DNA from: Rickettsia typhi
Lineage (GTDB): Bacteria > Pseudomonadota > Alphaproteobacteria > Rickettsiales > UBA1997
Assembly (NCBI GenBank): GCA_945874115.1
Contig: CAMCFD010000042.1
Span: 1 to 13,960 of the forward strand
Direction of reading: 5' to 3'
Length of the DNA: 13,960 bases
Each line of letters begins with the position of its first letter. Position 1 is the stretch's first letter. The translations under genes were made by a program, and so were the position numbers. The notes below the pieces were generated by a model. It ran no database searches and was not told the origin of the DNA. It was given only the letters and a program-made list of their open reading frames with translations. Positions 6,426 through 13,407 of the stretch are shown here, piece after piece.

Positions 6426-7469
6426 GTGAAACAAAAACTAAACATAGCCCTTGATTGTATGGGGGGAGACAGAGCCCCTCAGATCGTCATTGAAGGAGCG
6501 GATATAATCGCTTCAACCAATTCAGATGTTCACTTTTTGTTTTTTGGAGATGAAGAAAAAATAACGCCGATTATTCATAATTGTCGCCATTTGAAAGATC
6601 GTTATACGATCACTCATACTCAAGAAGTAATTTCTTCCGACGAAAAACCATCGGTCGCGTTAAGGCGCTTCACTAAATCAAGCATGCGACTTGCGATTGA
6701 TTCCGTTAAAGACGGCACCAGTGATGTCGTAATTTCAGCAGGAAACACCGGCGCTCTTATGACGATTGCAAAAGTTGTTTTGCGACCACTTGACTCAATT
6801 GACAGACCAGCAATCATTACCACAATCCCGAACCAAAAGAAAAAAGCCACCGTTTTGCTTGATATGGGCGCAAACATCGAGTGCGACGCTGAAGTTTTAT
6901 ACCAATTCGCCGTTATGGGACATGCCTTTGCGCGAGTGGTTTTAAAACTTGAAAATCCAAAAATCGGAATTTTAAACGTTGGATCTGAAGAATTAAAAGG
7001 CCACGAAGAAGTTAAAGCCGCGATGGCATTGATTAAAGCAAGTCACTTGAAAGATGATGTCTATGGTTATGTAGAAGGTGACGACATCACAAAAGGAACA
7101 GTTGACGTTGTTGTCACTGACGGATTCACTGGAAATATCACACTAAAAACAATTGAAGGCACTGTAAAATTCGTTGCTGCACTTATCAAGGAAGGATTTA
7201 TGGATTCAATTTTTTCGAAAATTGGCTATTTATTCGCAGGCCCCTCTTTAACGAAAGCAACAAAAACCGTTGACCCAAGATTGCACAACGGCGCAATGCT
7301 TGTTGGCCTTAATGGCGTAGTAGTTAAAAGCCACGGCAGTACTGACCGCATAGGTTTTGCAAATGCAATAAAAGTCTCGATCTCGTTGCTTGAAAACAAA
7401 ATTAACGATAAAATTATCGAAGAAATAAAGATGACGCCAAAACATCCATCCAAAGAAAAAGAAGAATAA
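6426..7469 (+). CDS. plsX: Phosphate acyltransferase PlsX
   Basis: PlsX converts acyl-ACP to acyl-phosphate, the acyl donor for PlsY in phosphatidic acid synthesis; it is a peripheral membrane enzyme. The 347-residue protein shows the family blocks in order: ALDCMGGDRAP (8-18), ISAGNTGALM, LLDMGANIE, GILNVGSEELKGHE and VVTDGFTGNITLKTIEG. It starts at GTG 6426, which gives the standard N-terminus KQKLNIALDCMGGD; no better ATG is available upstream. A short Lys/Glu-rich tail ends the protein. It lies between rpmF and fabH, the usual order. Confidence 0.97.
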   Translation: MKQKLNIALDCMGGDRAPQIVIEGADIIASTNSDVHFLFFGDEEKITPIIHNCRHLKDRYTITHTQEVISSDEKPSVALRRFTKSSMRLAIDSVKDGTSDVVISAGNTGALMTIAKVVLRPLDSIDRPAIITTIPNQKKKATVLLDMGANIECDAEVLYQFAVMGHAFARVVLKLENPKIGILNVGSEELKGHEEVKAAMALIKASHLKDDVYGYVEGDDITKGTVDVVVTDGFTGNITLKTIEGTVKFVAALIKEGFMDSIFSKIGYLFAGPSLTKATKTVDPRLHNGAMLVGLNGVVVKSHGSTDRIGFANAIKVSISLLENKINDKIIEEIKMTPKHPSKEKEE

Positions 7470-7513
7470 TTTTTGGCGTTAATTTTCAAAAAAAGAATTG
7501 AAATAACCAATTT

Positions 7514-8479
7514 ATGTCAAAAATTAGAAGCGTAATCGCTGGAACCGGATCTTATTTACCGCAAAAAATTGTAACAAATGAAGACTTGGCAAAAACCGTC
7601 GACACTAGCGACTCTTGGATTGTTGAGCGCACGGGAATCAAAAACAGACATATCGCAGTTGATGGAGAATTAACTTCAGATTTAGCACAAAAAGCATGTG
7701 TTTTGGCACTGAAAAATGCAAATTTGGAAGCCAAAGATATTGAATTAATCATTGTTGCAACCACCACTCCTGACTTAACCTTTCCTTCTACGGCGACAAT
7801 ATTGCAGGCAAAAATTGATGCAAAAAATGCCTTCGCGTTCGACATTCAAGCTGTTTGTTCTGGATTTGTTTATGCGTTAAATGTCGCTGATAATTTTATA
7901 AAATCAGGACAAGTGAAAAACGCCTTGGTTATTGGCGCCGAAACATTATCGCGCATCGTTGATTGGAGCGATCGAAACACTTGCGTGCTTTTCGGTGATG
8001 GCGCCGGAGCCGTTGTCTTGCAAAGCTATGACAAAGATGATCGCGGAATTATGGTCAGCGATTTGCACTCGGATGGAACTTTATGCGACATTTTAAAAAC
8101 AAGCGGCGGACCTTCTTTTAACAAACAAACCGGCGTGATTCAAATGGCGGGAAAAGAGGTTTTTAAACACGCTGTCGACAAAATGGCGAAATCTGTTGTT
8201 GATGCTCTTCAAAAAATAAACTTAACACCGAGCGACATAGATTTATTAGTTCCGCATCAAGCAAATGCTCGAATTTTAACTTCAGTTGCAAACAAATTAA
8301 AGCTTTCGGAAGATAAAGTAATTATGGTTCTTGAAAATCATGCAAATACTTCTGCGGCCTCAATTCCACTTGCACTTGATTATGCGAATAAAAATTCGCG
8401 TTTGAAAAAAGGCGACCTTGTGGTCTTAGAAGCCTTGGGTGGCGGCCTCACTTGGGGAAGCATCGTTTTAAAGTGGTAA
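7514..8479 (+). CDS. fabH: 3-oxoacyl-[ACP] synthase III
   Basis: FabH condenses acetyl-CoA with malonyl-ACP to start type II fatty acid synthesis. The 321-residue thiolase-fold enzyme has the full catalytic triad: Cys115 (DIQAVCSGFVYAL), His248 (LLVPHQANARI) and Asn278 (ENHANTSAASIPLAL). It also has SWIVERTGIKNRHIA near the N-terminus and the C-terminal GGGLTWGS. The ATG at 7514 gives the family start. It follows plsX by 44 bases. In many alphaproteobacteria ihfA comes next; here a tRNA gene follows. Confidence 0.98.
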   Translation: MSKIRSVIAGTGSYLPQKIVTNEDLAKTVDTSDSWIVERTGIKNRHIAVDGELTSDLAQKACVLALKNANLEAKDIELIIVATTTPDLTFPSTATILQAKIDAKNAFAFDIQAVCSGFVYALNVADNFIKSGQVKNALVIGAETLSRIVDWSDRNTCVLFGDGAGAVVLQSYDKDDRGIMVSDLHSDGTLCDILKTSGGPSFNKQTGVIQMAGKEVFKHAVDKMAKSVVDALQKINLTPSDIDLLVPHQANARILTSVANKLKLSEDKVIMVLENHANTSAASIPLALDYANKNSRLKKGDLVVLEALGGGLTWGSIVLKW

Positions 8480-8535
8480 TATCATTCTTCGAATTGCTTT
8501 TGTTTTTGATTCACAAAAATATCTTGAAAAAATAC

Positions 8536-8563
8536 TTGATTTTTTTAAATAGAACAATATAAT
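8536..8563 (+). promoter_or_regulatory. Predicted promoter of tRNA-Glu
   Basis: TTGATT (8536-8541) and a perfect TATAAT (8558-8563) are separated by 16 bases. Transcription would start near 8570, giving a 5' leader of about 50 bases to be removed before the mature tRNA end at 8620. It lies in the 140-base gap after fabH, so the tRNA need not depend on readthrough from the fab operon. Confidence 0.6.
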
Positions 8564-8619
8564 ATTTCGGATAAGTTTTTCTTGATTTTAAAGTTCTTGT
8601 TTTATTCTTGGCTTTTATT

Positions 8620-8694
8620 GGCCCCATCGTCTAACGGTTAGGACACCACCCTTTCACGGTGGTAATACGGGTTCGAATCCCGTTGGGGTCACCA
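8620..8694 (+). tRNA. tRNA-Glu (UUC)
   Basis: A complete cloverleaf is readable. The acceptor stem GGCCCCA pairs with TGGGGTC, including one G-U pair at the second position. The anticodon stem is CCACC (8646-8650) with GGTGG (8658-8662) around the loop CTTTCAC, giving anticodon TTC at 8653-8655 (Glu). The T arm is ACGGG-TTCGAAT-CCCGT. The 3' CCA is encoded (8692-8694). No intrinsic terminator hairpin follows; the convergent gene ends only 6 bases further on. Confidence 0.97.
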
Positions 8695-8700
8695 TCTTTT

Positions 8701-8985
8701 CTATCGCACTTTCCTCTCATAAGAAGCGCTCTCTTTGACAGAAACATCAGAAATTGTTGTTTTTGGAGCTTTGTTTCTAGCTTCGGAAGCTTTTAAATCT
8801 TGGGCAAGCGTCATATTGTCTGTAAAAAAAGCAGCAGGAGGAAATCTTTCTAACGCAGTCTTTTCGCCTTCATTTTCGCGAACTTTATTTTCATCATTTT
8901 TAGCCGAGTAATTTCTTGTTTCAAAATTTTTCAATGCCATTGATAAACTAGCGGCAACTTGTCTTAAAAGTGGATTACGACTCAT
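8701..8985 (-). CDS. Small hydrophilic hypothetical protein
   Basis: A 94-residue reading frame starts at ATG 8985, 15 bases after the flavin reductase stop, and would be the last gene of the nuoL transcript. The first 20 residues (SRNPLLRQVAASLSMALKNF) could form one amphipathic basic helix. The rest is highly charged and low in hydrophobic residues, apart from FPPAAFF near residue 48, so it is probably disordered. There are no cysteines and no recognised domain. Support comes from its position and lack of overlap with other genes; it could still be a chance frame. Confidence 0.5.
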   Translation of the reverse strand: MSRNPLLRQVAASLSMALKNFETRNYSAKNDENKVRENEGEKTALERFPPAAFFTDNMTLAQDLKASEARNKAPKTTISDVSVKESASYERKVR

Positions 8986-9000
8986 AACATTTGTTTTTAA

Positions 9001-9474
9001 TTAACAAAATTTTCCCAAATGATAAAACAAGCACTCTGCGTCATTGATTTTGGCGAAGTTTATTATTTTTCCAATTAAAATGTGGTGGTCTCCAGCTTTT
9101 ATCATTTTATATCTTTCGCATTCAAAAAAAGCAACTGAATTTTCAAACACGGGATTTTTATGATTTGTTAGATTATATTTTTCAGCGGCCCATTTTGTTG
9201 TGTTTGCTGGTTTAGCGAATTCTATGGCTGATTCAATTTGACTTTTGCTTAAAATATTGAGGCAAAATTTTTTGCTTTTTTTAAAGATCTTGAGATTTGA
9301 AGATTTATTGTCGATTGAAAATAATAACAATGGCGGATCGAGCGAAACTGACGAAAAAGAATTAACTGTAAAACCGTATAATTCGTCTTTTAGATTTGTC
9401 GTGGCAATCATTATGCCCGTTGCAAACATGCCGAAACAATCACGCAATTCTCTTTGGTCAAATTCTTTTTTCAC
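9001..9474 (-). CDS. Flavin reductase-like domain protein (FMN-binding split barrel)
   Basis: This 157-residue single-domain protein belongs to the NAD(P)H:flavin oxidoreductase family (RutF/HpaC/DIM6-like), which reduces FMN or FAD for partner enzymes. Diagnostic segments are FGMFATGIMIATT (14-26), GFTVNSFSSVSLDPPLLLFS (34-53), the W at 95 and AGDHHILIGKI (127-137), which includes the conserved GDH. The substrate and partner cannot be read from sequence. Its GTG start (9474-9472) overlaps the nuoL TGA stop (9473-9471) as GTGA, so translation is probably coupled to nuoL. No monooxygenase partner is visible nearby. Confidence 0.85.
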   Translation of the reverse strand: MKKEFDQRELRDCFGMFATGIMIATTNLKDELYGFTVNSFSSVSLDPPLLLFSIDNKSSNLKIFKKSKKFCLNILSKSQIESAIEFAKPANTTKWAAEKYNLTNHKNPVFENSVAFFECERYKMIKAGDHHILIGKIINFAKINDAECLFYHLGKFC

Positions 9475-11435
9475 AATATTATTAATTTTTTAAGCGCGAT
9501 AATTAAAAAGAAAATTATTATTACACAACCAAGAACCATCCAGGTTGCATAATGGAAAAGATAGCCGGTTTGAAGCTTGGCTATGCGCGTTGACATATTT
9601 TTGCAAAGTAGAGAAATTCCGTTCGGGCCAAATTTATCGATGATTTTCATGTCAACAACGCGCCATAAAATATCGCCAATTTTTTTCGTTGGCGCAACCA
9701 AAGCCGCTTCATAAATTTCGTCGAAATACCATTTGTTGAGTGATATTTTATAGGGAATTTTGAAAATTTGCGCCATTTTCGCAGGAAGATCAGTGCGCTT
9801 TAAATAGAAGAAATAAGCGAGCGCGATGGCAATTATGCCGACTAAAAGCGGCGATATTTTGACCAAGAATGGCGCGTGGTGAATTTCTTCTAACAGATCA
9901 CGATTTTTTTCGCTGACAAAAATTGAATCAAGGAAAAAGTTGTTGTCAACTGCGACAATGTTAAGGAATTTTGCACCAAAAATCCCCGCGAAAACCGAGC
10001 CAAAAGCTAGAAGCGCAAGAGGAATTAACATTGTTTTCGGAGATTCATGCGCGTGAGAAAAAGTGTGTTTGTCAGCGCGAGTTTCGCCGTGAAAGACCAA
10101 AAATAAAAGGCGCCAAGAATAAAATGCGGTCAAGAAAGCGGCGAGAATTCCTAGTGAATAGGCCAATTTAGCGAATGGCGCGTGAGACATAAAGGCAGCC
10201 TCAAGGATTACGTCTTTTGAGAAGAAGCCGGCGAATGGCGGAAATCCGGCTAAAGCGAGAGACCCGATCCACATCATCGCGTAAGTGAAGGGAATTTTTT
10301 TGTAAATTCCGCCCATTTTTCGAATATCTTGTTCGTGGTGCATAGCGTGAATGACGCTTCCTGCTCCAAGAAATAGCAAGGCTTTGAAGAATGCGTGGGT
10401 GGCAAGGTGGAAAATTGCCGCGCTGTAGGCTGAAACGCCGCAAGCGAAAAACATATATCCAAGTTGGCTGCAAGTTGAGTAAGCGATTATTTTCTTGATG
10501 TCGCTTTGGGTGACAGCAATTGTCGCGGCGAATATCGCGGTTGCGGCGCCAATTAGCGTGACCATCATTAATGCGGGTGGCGAATATTCAAAAAGTGGCG
10601 AGCATCGCGCGACCAAGAACACGCCAGCCGTGACCATTGTCGCGGCGTGGATTAGAGCAGAAACTGGAGTTGGTCCTTCCATCGCGTCTGCAAGCCAAAC
10701 GTGAAGACCGATTTGCGCTGACTTTCCCATGGCACCAACGAATAATAAAATGCAAATTGCGTCAATTGCGCGAAATTCGGCGCCAAAAAGCATGAATTTG
10801 TCGGCCAAATGTAATTCGGCGGCGCTAAAAACGGTTGAATATTCGACTGATCCGAAGGTTAAATAAATTAGCGCAACCGCGATAATCAAGCCAAAATCGC
10901 CGATTCTGTTAGTGACGAAAGCTTTAATTGCCGCAGCATTGGCGGACTGTTTTTTGAACCAAAATCCGATGAGTAAATATGACGCAACGCCTACTCCTTC
11001 CCAGCCGAAGAAAAGTTGAACGAAATTGTCTCCCGTCACTAAAACCAACATGAAAAATGTGAAGAGTGATAAATATGACATGAAGCGCGCGAGCGACTTG
11101 TCTTCGTGCATATAGCCAAGTGAATAAATGTGAACAAGACTTGAAACGAAAGTGACGACGATAAGCATAATCGCAGTTAAGCGGTCAATTTGTAAGCTCC
11201 AATTGATGGAGAAATTTCCCGAAGAAATCCAACTGATTATTGTTTGAGTAGGAAGCGCGCCATTTTGCCACACTTGAGCGAAAATTATCGCAGAGAAAAT
11301 CGCACTTAAAACCAAAAAAGAAACCGTGATTATTTGTGCTAAAAAATCGGCTTTTTTACTAGAGAAAATTCTAGAGCCTAAGCCAGCAATTAGAAAGCCG
11401 AAAAGCGGCAAAAATACGATTAATTTTGCAAGCAT
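9471..11435 (-). CDS. nuoL: NADH-quinone oxidoreductase subunit L (ND5)
   Basis: NuoL is the distal antiporter-like proton-pumping subunit of complex I, with a long lateral helix at its C-terminus. The 654-residue polytopic protein has the expected key residues: Glu146 in GWEGVGVASYLL, Lys238 in MGKSAQIGLHVWL, His263 in LIHAATMVTAGVFL and Lys351 in HAFFKALLFLGAGS. It also has KKIIAYSTCSQLGYM at 314-328. It has full N- and M-antiporter domains, and a final hydrophobic helix after about residue 630. The length is normal. It is far from nuoABC here, with no nuoK or nuoM beside it, so complex I genes are scattered in this genome. Confidence 0.97.
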   Translation of the reverse strand: MLAKLIVFLPLFGFLIAGLGSRIFSSKKADFLAQIITVSFLVLSAIFSAIIFAQVWQNGALPTQTIISWISSGNFSINWSLQIDRLTAIMLIVVTFVSSLVHIYSLGYMHEDKSLARFMSYLSLFTFFMLVLVTGDNFVQLFFGWEGVGVASYLLIGFWFKKQSANAAAIKAFVTNRIGDFGLIIAVALIYLTFGSVEYSTVFSAAELHLADKFMLFGAEFRAIDAICILLFVGAMGKSAQIGLHVWLADAMEGPTPVSALIHAATMVTAGVFLVARCSPLFEYSPPALMMVTLIGAATAIFAATIAVTQSDIKKIIAYSTCSQLGYMFFACGVSAYSAAIFHLATHAFFKALLFLGAGSVIHAMHHEQDIRKMGGIYKKIPFTYAMMWIGSLALAGFPPFAGFFSKDVILEAAFMSHAPFAKLAYSLGILAAFLTAFYSWRLLFLVFHGETRADKHTFSHAHESPKTMLIPLALLAFGSVFAGIFGAKFLNIVAVDNNFFLDSIFVSEKNRDLLEEIHHAPFLVKISPLLVGIIAIALAYFFYLKRTDLPAKMAQIFKIPYKISLNKWYFDEIYEAALVAPTKKIGDILWRVVDMKIIDKFGPNGISLLCKNMSTRIAKLQTGYLFHYATWMVLGCVIIIFFLIIALKKLIIL

Positions 11436-12023
11436 CTTAATTAAAATTGTTTGATAATATTCAAAAAAATCAGGGTAAATTTAAAAACGTCATTTGATAA
11501 GACATTTTAAAGGATGAAGAGTAAAAATGCAAATATTTTTTAAAGTTTTATCACTGAAAAACAAAATGAGTTTTATGCCATCTTAACTTCAAAATCAGCA
11601 TTTTAGGCGAAATATTTTTGAGGATAAAATTTAAAAGAAAAATCGCCATTACCAAGGTAGCTTTTCTTTTAAATGAAGGAATAAAACGCTGATTTTGAAG
11701 CTAAGATGTTATAATGGCCTTAATTGAGCGAATTTTCGCGTGGTTTTTGTAGGTTTTTTTGAATTATCAACAACAAATCTATATTTTGAGAAAATTATCT
11801 TTCTTAAGAATTGTTATCTAAAAAATGAGAAATTTAGAGTAAAAAGCGATAGAATTGGAATTTTTTGGTCAATTTTACAGAAAAATAACGCAAATTGGTC
11901 GAATTTTTCTGCTTTTTACGATTTTTGAGTCTAAATTATGGATTTTAATTCGCAATCTCGTCATCTTAATATCTATCTTTATGGCAACAGAGGTGCAAAT
12001 TTTAAAACTCACGCCAAAATAAA
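11436..12023. other. 588-base region without a supported gene
   Basis: This is the only long non-coding stretch in the window, lying downstream of the popZ-like gene and upstream of nuoL (both leftward). It is very AT-rich and contains the large imperfect palindrome at 11573-11714. TTTGATAA occurs twice between 11449 and 11500. A 62-codon plus-strand frame at 11740-11928 has no recognisable features and looks like chance. I found no convincing nuoL promoter; TATTAT at about 11450-11455 on the minus strand is a possible -10 with no good -35. Confidence 0.6.
11573..11714. repeat. 142-bp imperfect palindrome / palindromic element
   Basis: The arms 11573-11605 and 11682-11714 are inverted copies over 33 bases with four non-Watson-Crick positions. 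Over the inner 26 bases (11580-11605 with 11682-11707) 24 match, and both mismatches are A opposite C on the plus strand. A second inverted repeat lies inside: 11629-11641 pairs perfectly with 11662-11674 (13 bases) around a 20-base loop. An asymmetric bulge (23 and 7 bases) separates the two stems. The bulge carries GGCGA (11606-11610), complementary to TCGCC (11643-11647) in the loop. It resembles a MITE-like or Rickettsia palindromic-type element, or a structured RNA; no clear target-site duplication is visible. Confidence 0.85.
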
Positions 12024-13322
12024 TTATTTCGCGATGATCTTTTTAATTTCTTCGCGCACGATTTTTTCAACTAATTCTGGCAGATTTTCGTTCATCCATT
12101 TTTCAAGTCTTGGCTTCATTAATTCGGCCGCAACTTCTGACAAAACGTCATTTTTAGCGAAATTTTCGACTTTATTAACCATATTTTTTGCTTCAACTAA
12201 ATTTTTAATAGACTCAGAAACTTTTTGCGCCAATCCTTCGTTTTTAATTGGATCTGCGTCAACTTCATCATTATTTTTTACATCAAAAGACTGATTTTCT
12301 TTGTTTTTTAGCTCTTTATATTTTTCATCTTGCGCTGCTAAAATCTTATTAAGTTCGTCATTTTCTTTTGACAAATCGTGATTATTTTTTGCGATCGGTG
12401 CTTCGTGAGTTTCTTCATTAATATCATCGTGAAAATCTAAATCTTCATCGAGATTAACATCGTCAAGAAAATCTTTTTCATCGTCAATATCTTGCGTTAA
12501 TTGCTGTTCTTTTTTCGCCCTCAAATCAACACCAACTTCAATTTTATTTTCCTTAGATTTAGCGATGTTTACGTCAAGAGCGTCTAGGTCTATGGTGTCT
12601 TCATGAATTTCTTCTTGATAAACTTCTTGCTTGACTATTTGTGGCCTAACTGGAGGCGCAACGGGCGCAACTGGTGCGACGTTTTTATTCACCTCAACTT
12701 TCGCCACATTATTATAATTAGCGACGCTTTCTTCTTCATCTAATGCTTTAAATAATTCATCTTCAGAGTCATCTAAATCCCCTGTTTTAGCCGTCTCAGC
12801 TTGTTTTTCAGAAACTTCATTTTCAACAAAATTTTCGAACTCTTCTTCAAAAACTTCTTTTTTTATTTCAGGCTGAGCCTCGCTTGCAAGATCTTCTATA
12901 TCAAAATCTTCTTCAATATTTTCTTGCGGTTTTGCAACTTCTTCGACATGCTCTTCGACATGTTCAAGCTCTAATTCTGGAAGCTCTTCCTCGTCATCTT
13001 CTTCTTGAATTTCTTCATGAACTTCCTCGGGCAATTCTTCGTGATGCTCTTCAGCTTCTTCGTTAGCGTCTTCGTTATTTAAAAGCGACTCATCAGGAAA
13101 ACTGTTCTCAATTTCATGTTCAAGCATAACGTCGTGGTCGACTTTTTTATCAGAGTCGCTTTTGTGGATATTGTAATTTCCTTCATTTTTAGAAGAGTCA
13201 ATATATTCAAATTCATCGTTTAAATCGGAGAAATTCTTTTTTTGCGAGCCGCGCGGCTCTTCAAGTTTGTTAATTTTTTTCTTGATGTTTTCTAAAATCG
13301 ATAAAGTGTTTTTCATCTTCAT
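12024..13322 (-). CDS. PopZ-like polar organising protein (DUF2497 C-terminus) with long acidic linker
   Basis: PopZ forms condensate-like matrices at alphaproteobacterial cell poles and anchors the chromosome-partition complex. The identification rests on the C-terminal 40 residues (about 392-431): VLSEVAAELMKPRLEKWM, then NENLPELVEKIVREEIKKII. These match the PopZ oligomerisation helices (pattern L.P.L..W...NLP.LVE..V..EI). The N-terminus NTLSILENIKKKINK (5-19) may be the counterpart of the PopZ EEILASIRRII helix. Residues about 60-360 are very rich in Glu/Asp with little hydrophobicity, plus a Pro/Val patch (APVAPVAPPVRP, 216-227), so disordered. At 432 residues it is over twice the 177-residue Caulobacter protein. 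There are no cysteines. ATG 13316 (second Met) is an alternative start. Confidence 0.8.
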   Translation of the reverse strand: MKMKNTLSILENIKKKINKLEEPRGSQKKNFSDLNDEFEYIDSSKNEGNYNIHKSDSDKKVDHDVMLEHEIENSFPDESLLNNEDANEEAEEHHEELPEEVHEEIQEEDDEEELPELELEHVEEHVEEVAKPQENIEEDFDIEDLASEAQPEIKKEVFEEEFENFVENEVSEKQAETAKTGDLDDSEDELFKALDEEESVANYNNVAKVEVNKNVAPVAPVAPPVRPQIVKQEVYQEEIHEDTIDLDALDVNIAKSKENKIEVGVDLRAKKEQQLTQDIDDEKDFLDDVNLDEDLDFHDDINEETHEAPIAKNNHDLSKENDELNKILAAQDEKYKELKNKENQSFDVKNNDEVDADPIKNEGLAQKVSESIKNLVEAKNMVNKVENFAKNDVLSEVAAELMKPRLEKWMNENLPELVEKIVREEIKKIIAK

Positions 13323-13407
13323 ATGTGAAAATTTTGTTGTATATAAAACATATACTTTTATTCTTCTTACAATATTCTTTTATTGCAACGAAAATTACAA
13401 CAAAAAT
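13323..13407. promoter_or_regulatory. Divergent popZ-like/cstA intergenic region with a short dyad
   Basis: This 85-base region must drive both genes. For cstA, TACAAT at 13368-13373 is a good -10 with no clear -35. A dyad GTATAT-AAAAC-ATATAC lies at 13339-13355, covering where that -35 would be, so it could be an operator or a chance AT-rich symmetry. No Shine-Dalgarno motif precedes either start. Confidence 0.35.

Noticed and set aside
11573..11714. Insertion sequence or transposon remnant
   Set aside because: There is no transposase fragment and no clear target-site duplication at the arm ends; only the palindromic structure is supported.
11740..11928. 62-codon plus-strand frame in the non-coding region
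   Set aside because: Composition is that of random AT-rich DNA, with no homology, no initiation context and no neighbour support.
11938..12294. 118-codon plus-strand frame antisense to the popZ-like gene
   Set aside because: Most of it mirrors the conserved C-terminal coding region of the opposite gene; Ser/Phe-rich translation is typical of an antisense shadow.
12884..13066. Leu-rich plus-strand frame opposite the acidic linker
   Set aside because: The Leu/Leu-His pattern is simply the complement of GAA/GAG/GAT-rich codons in the popZ-like gene.
12884..13066. Tandem DNA repeat in the acidic linker
   Set aside because: Short Glu/His-rich units recur loosely, but no period or repeated nucleotide unit holds over several copies; it is low complexity, not a true tandem array.
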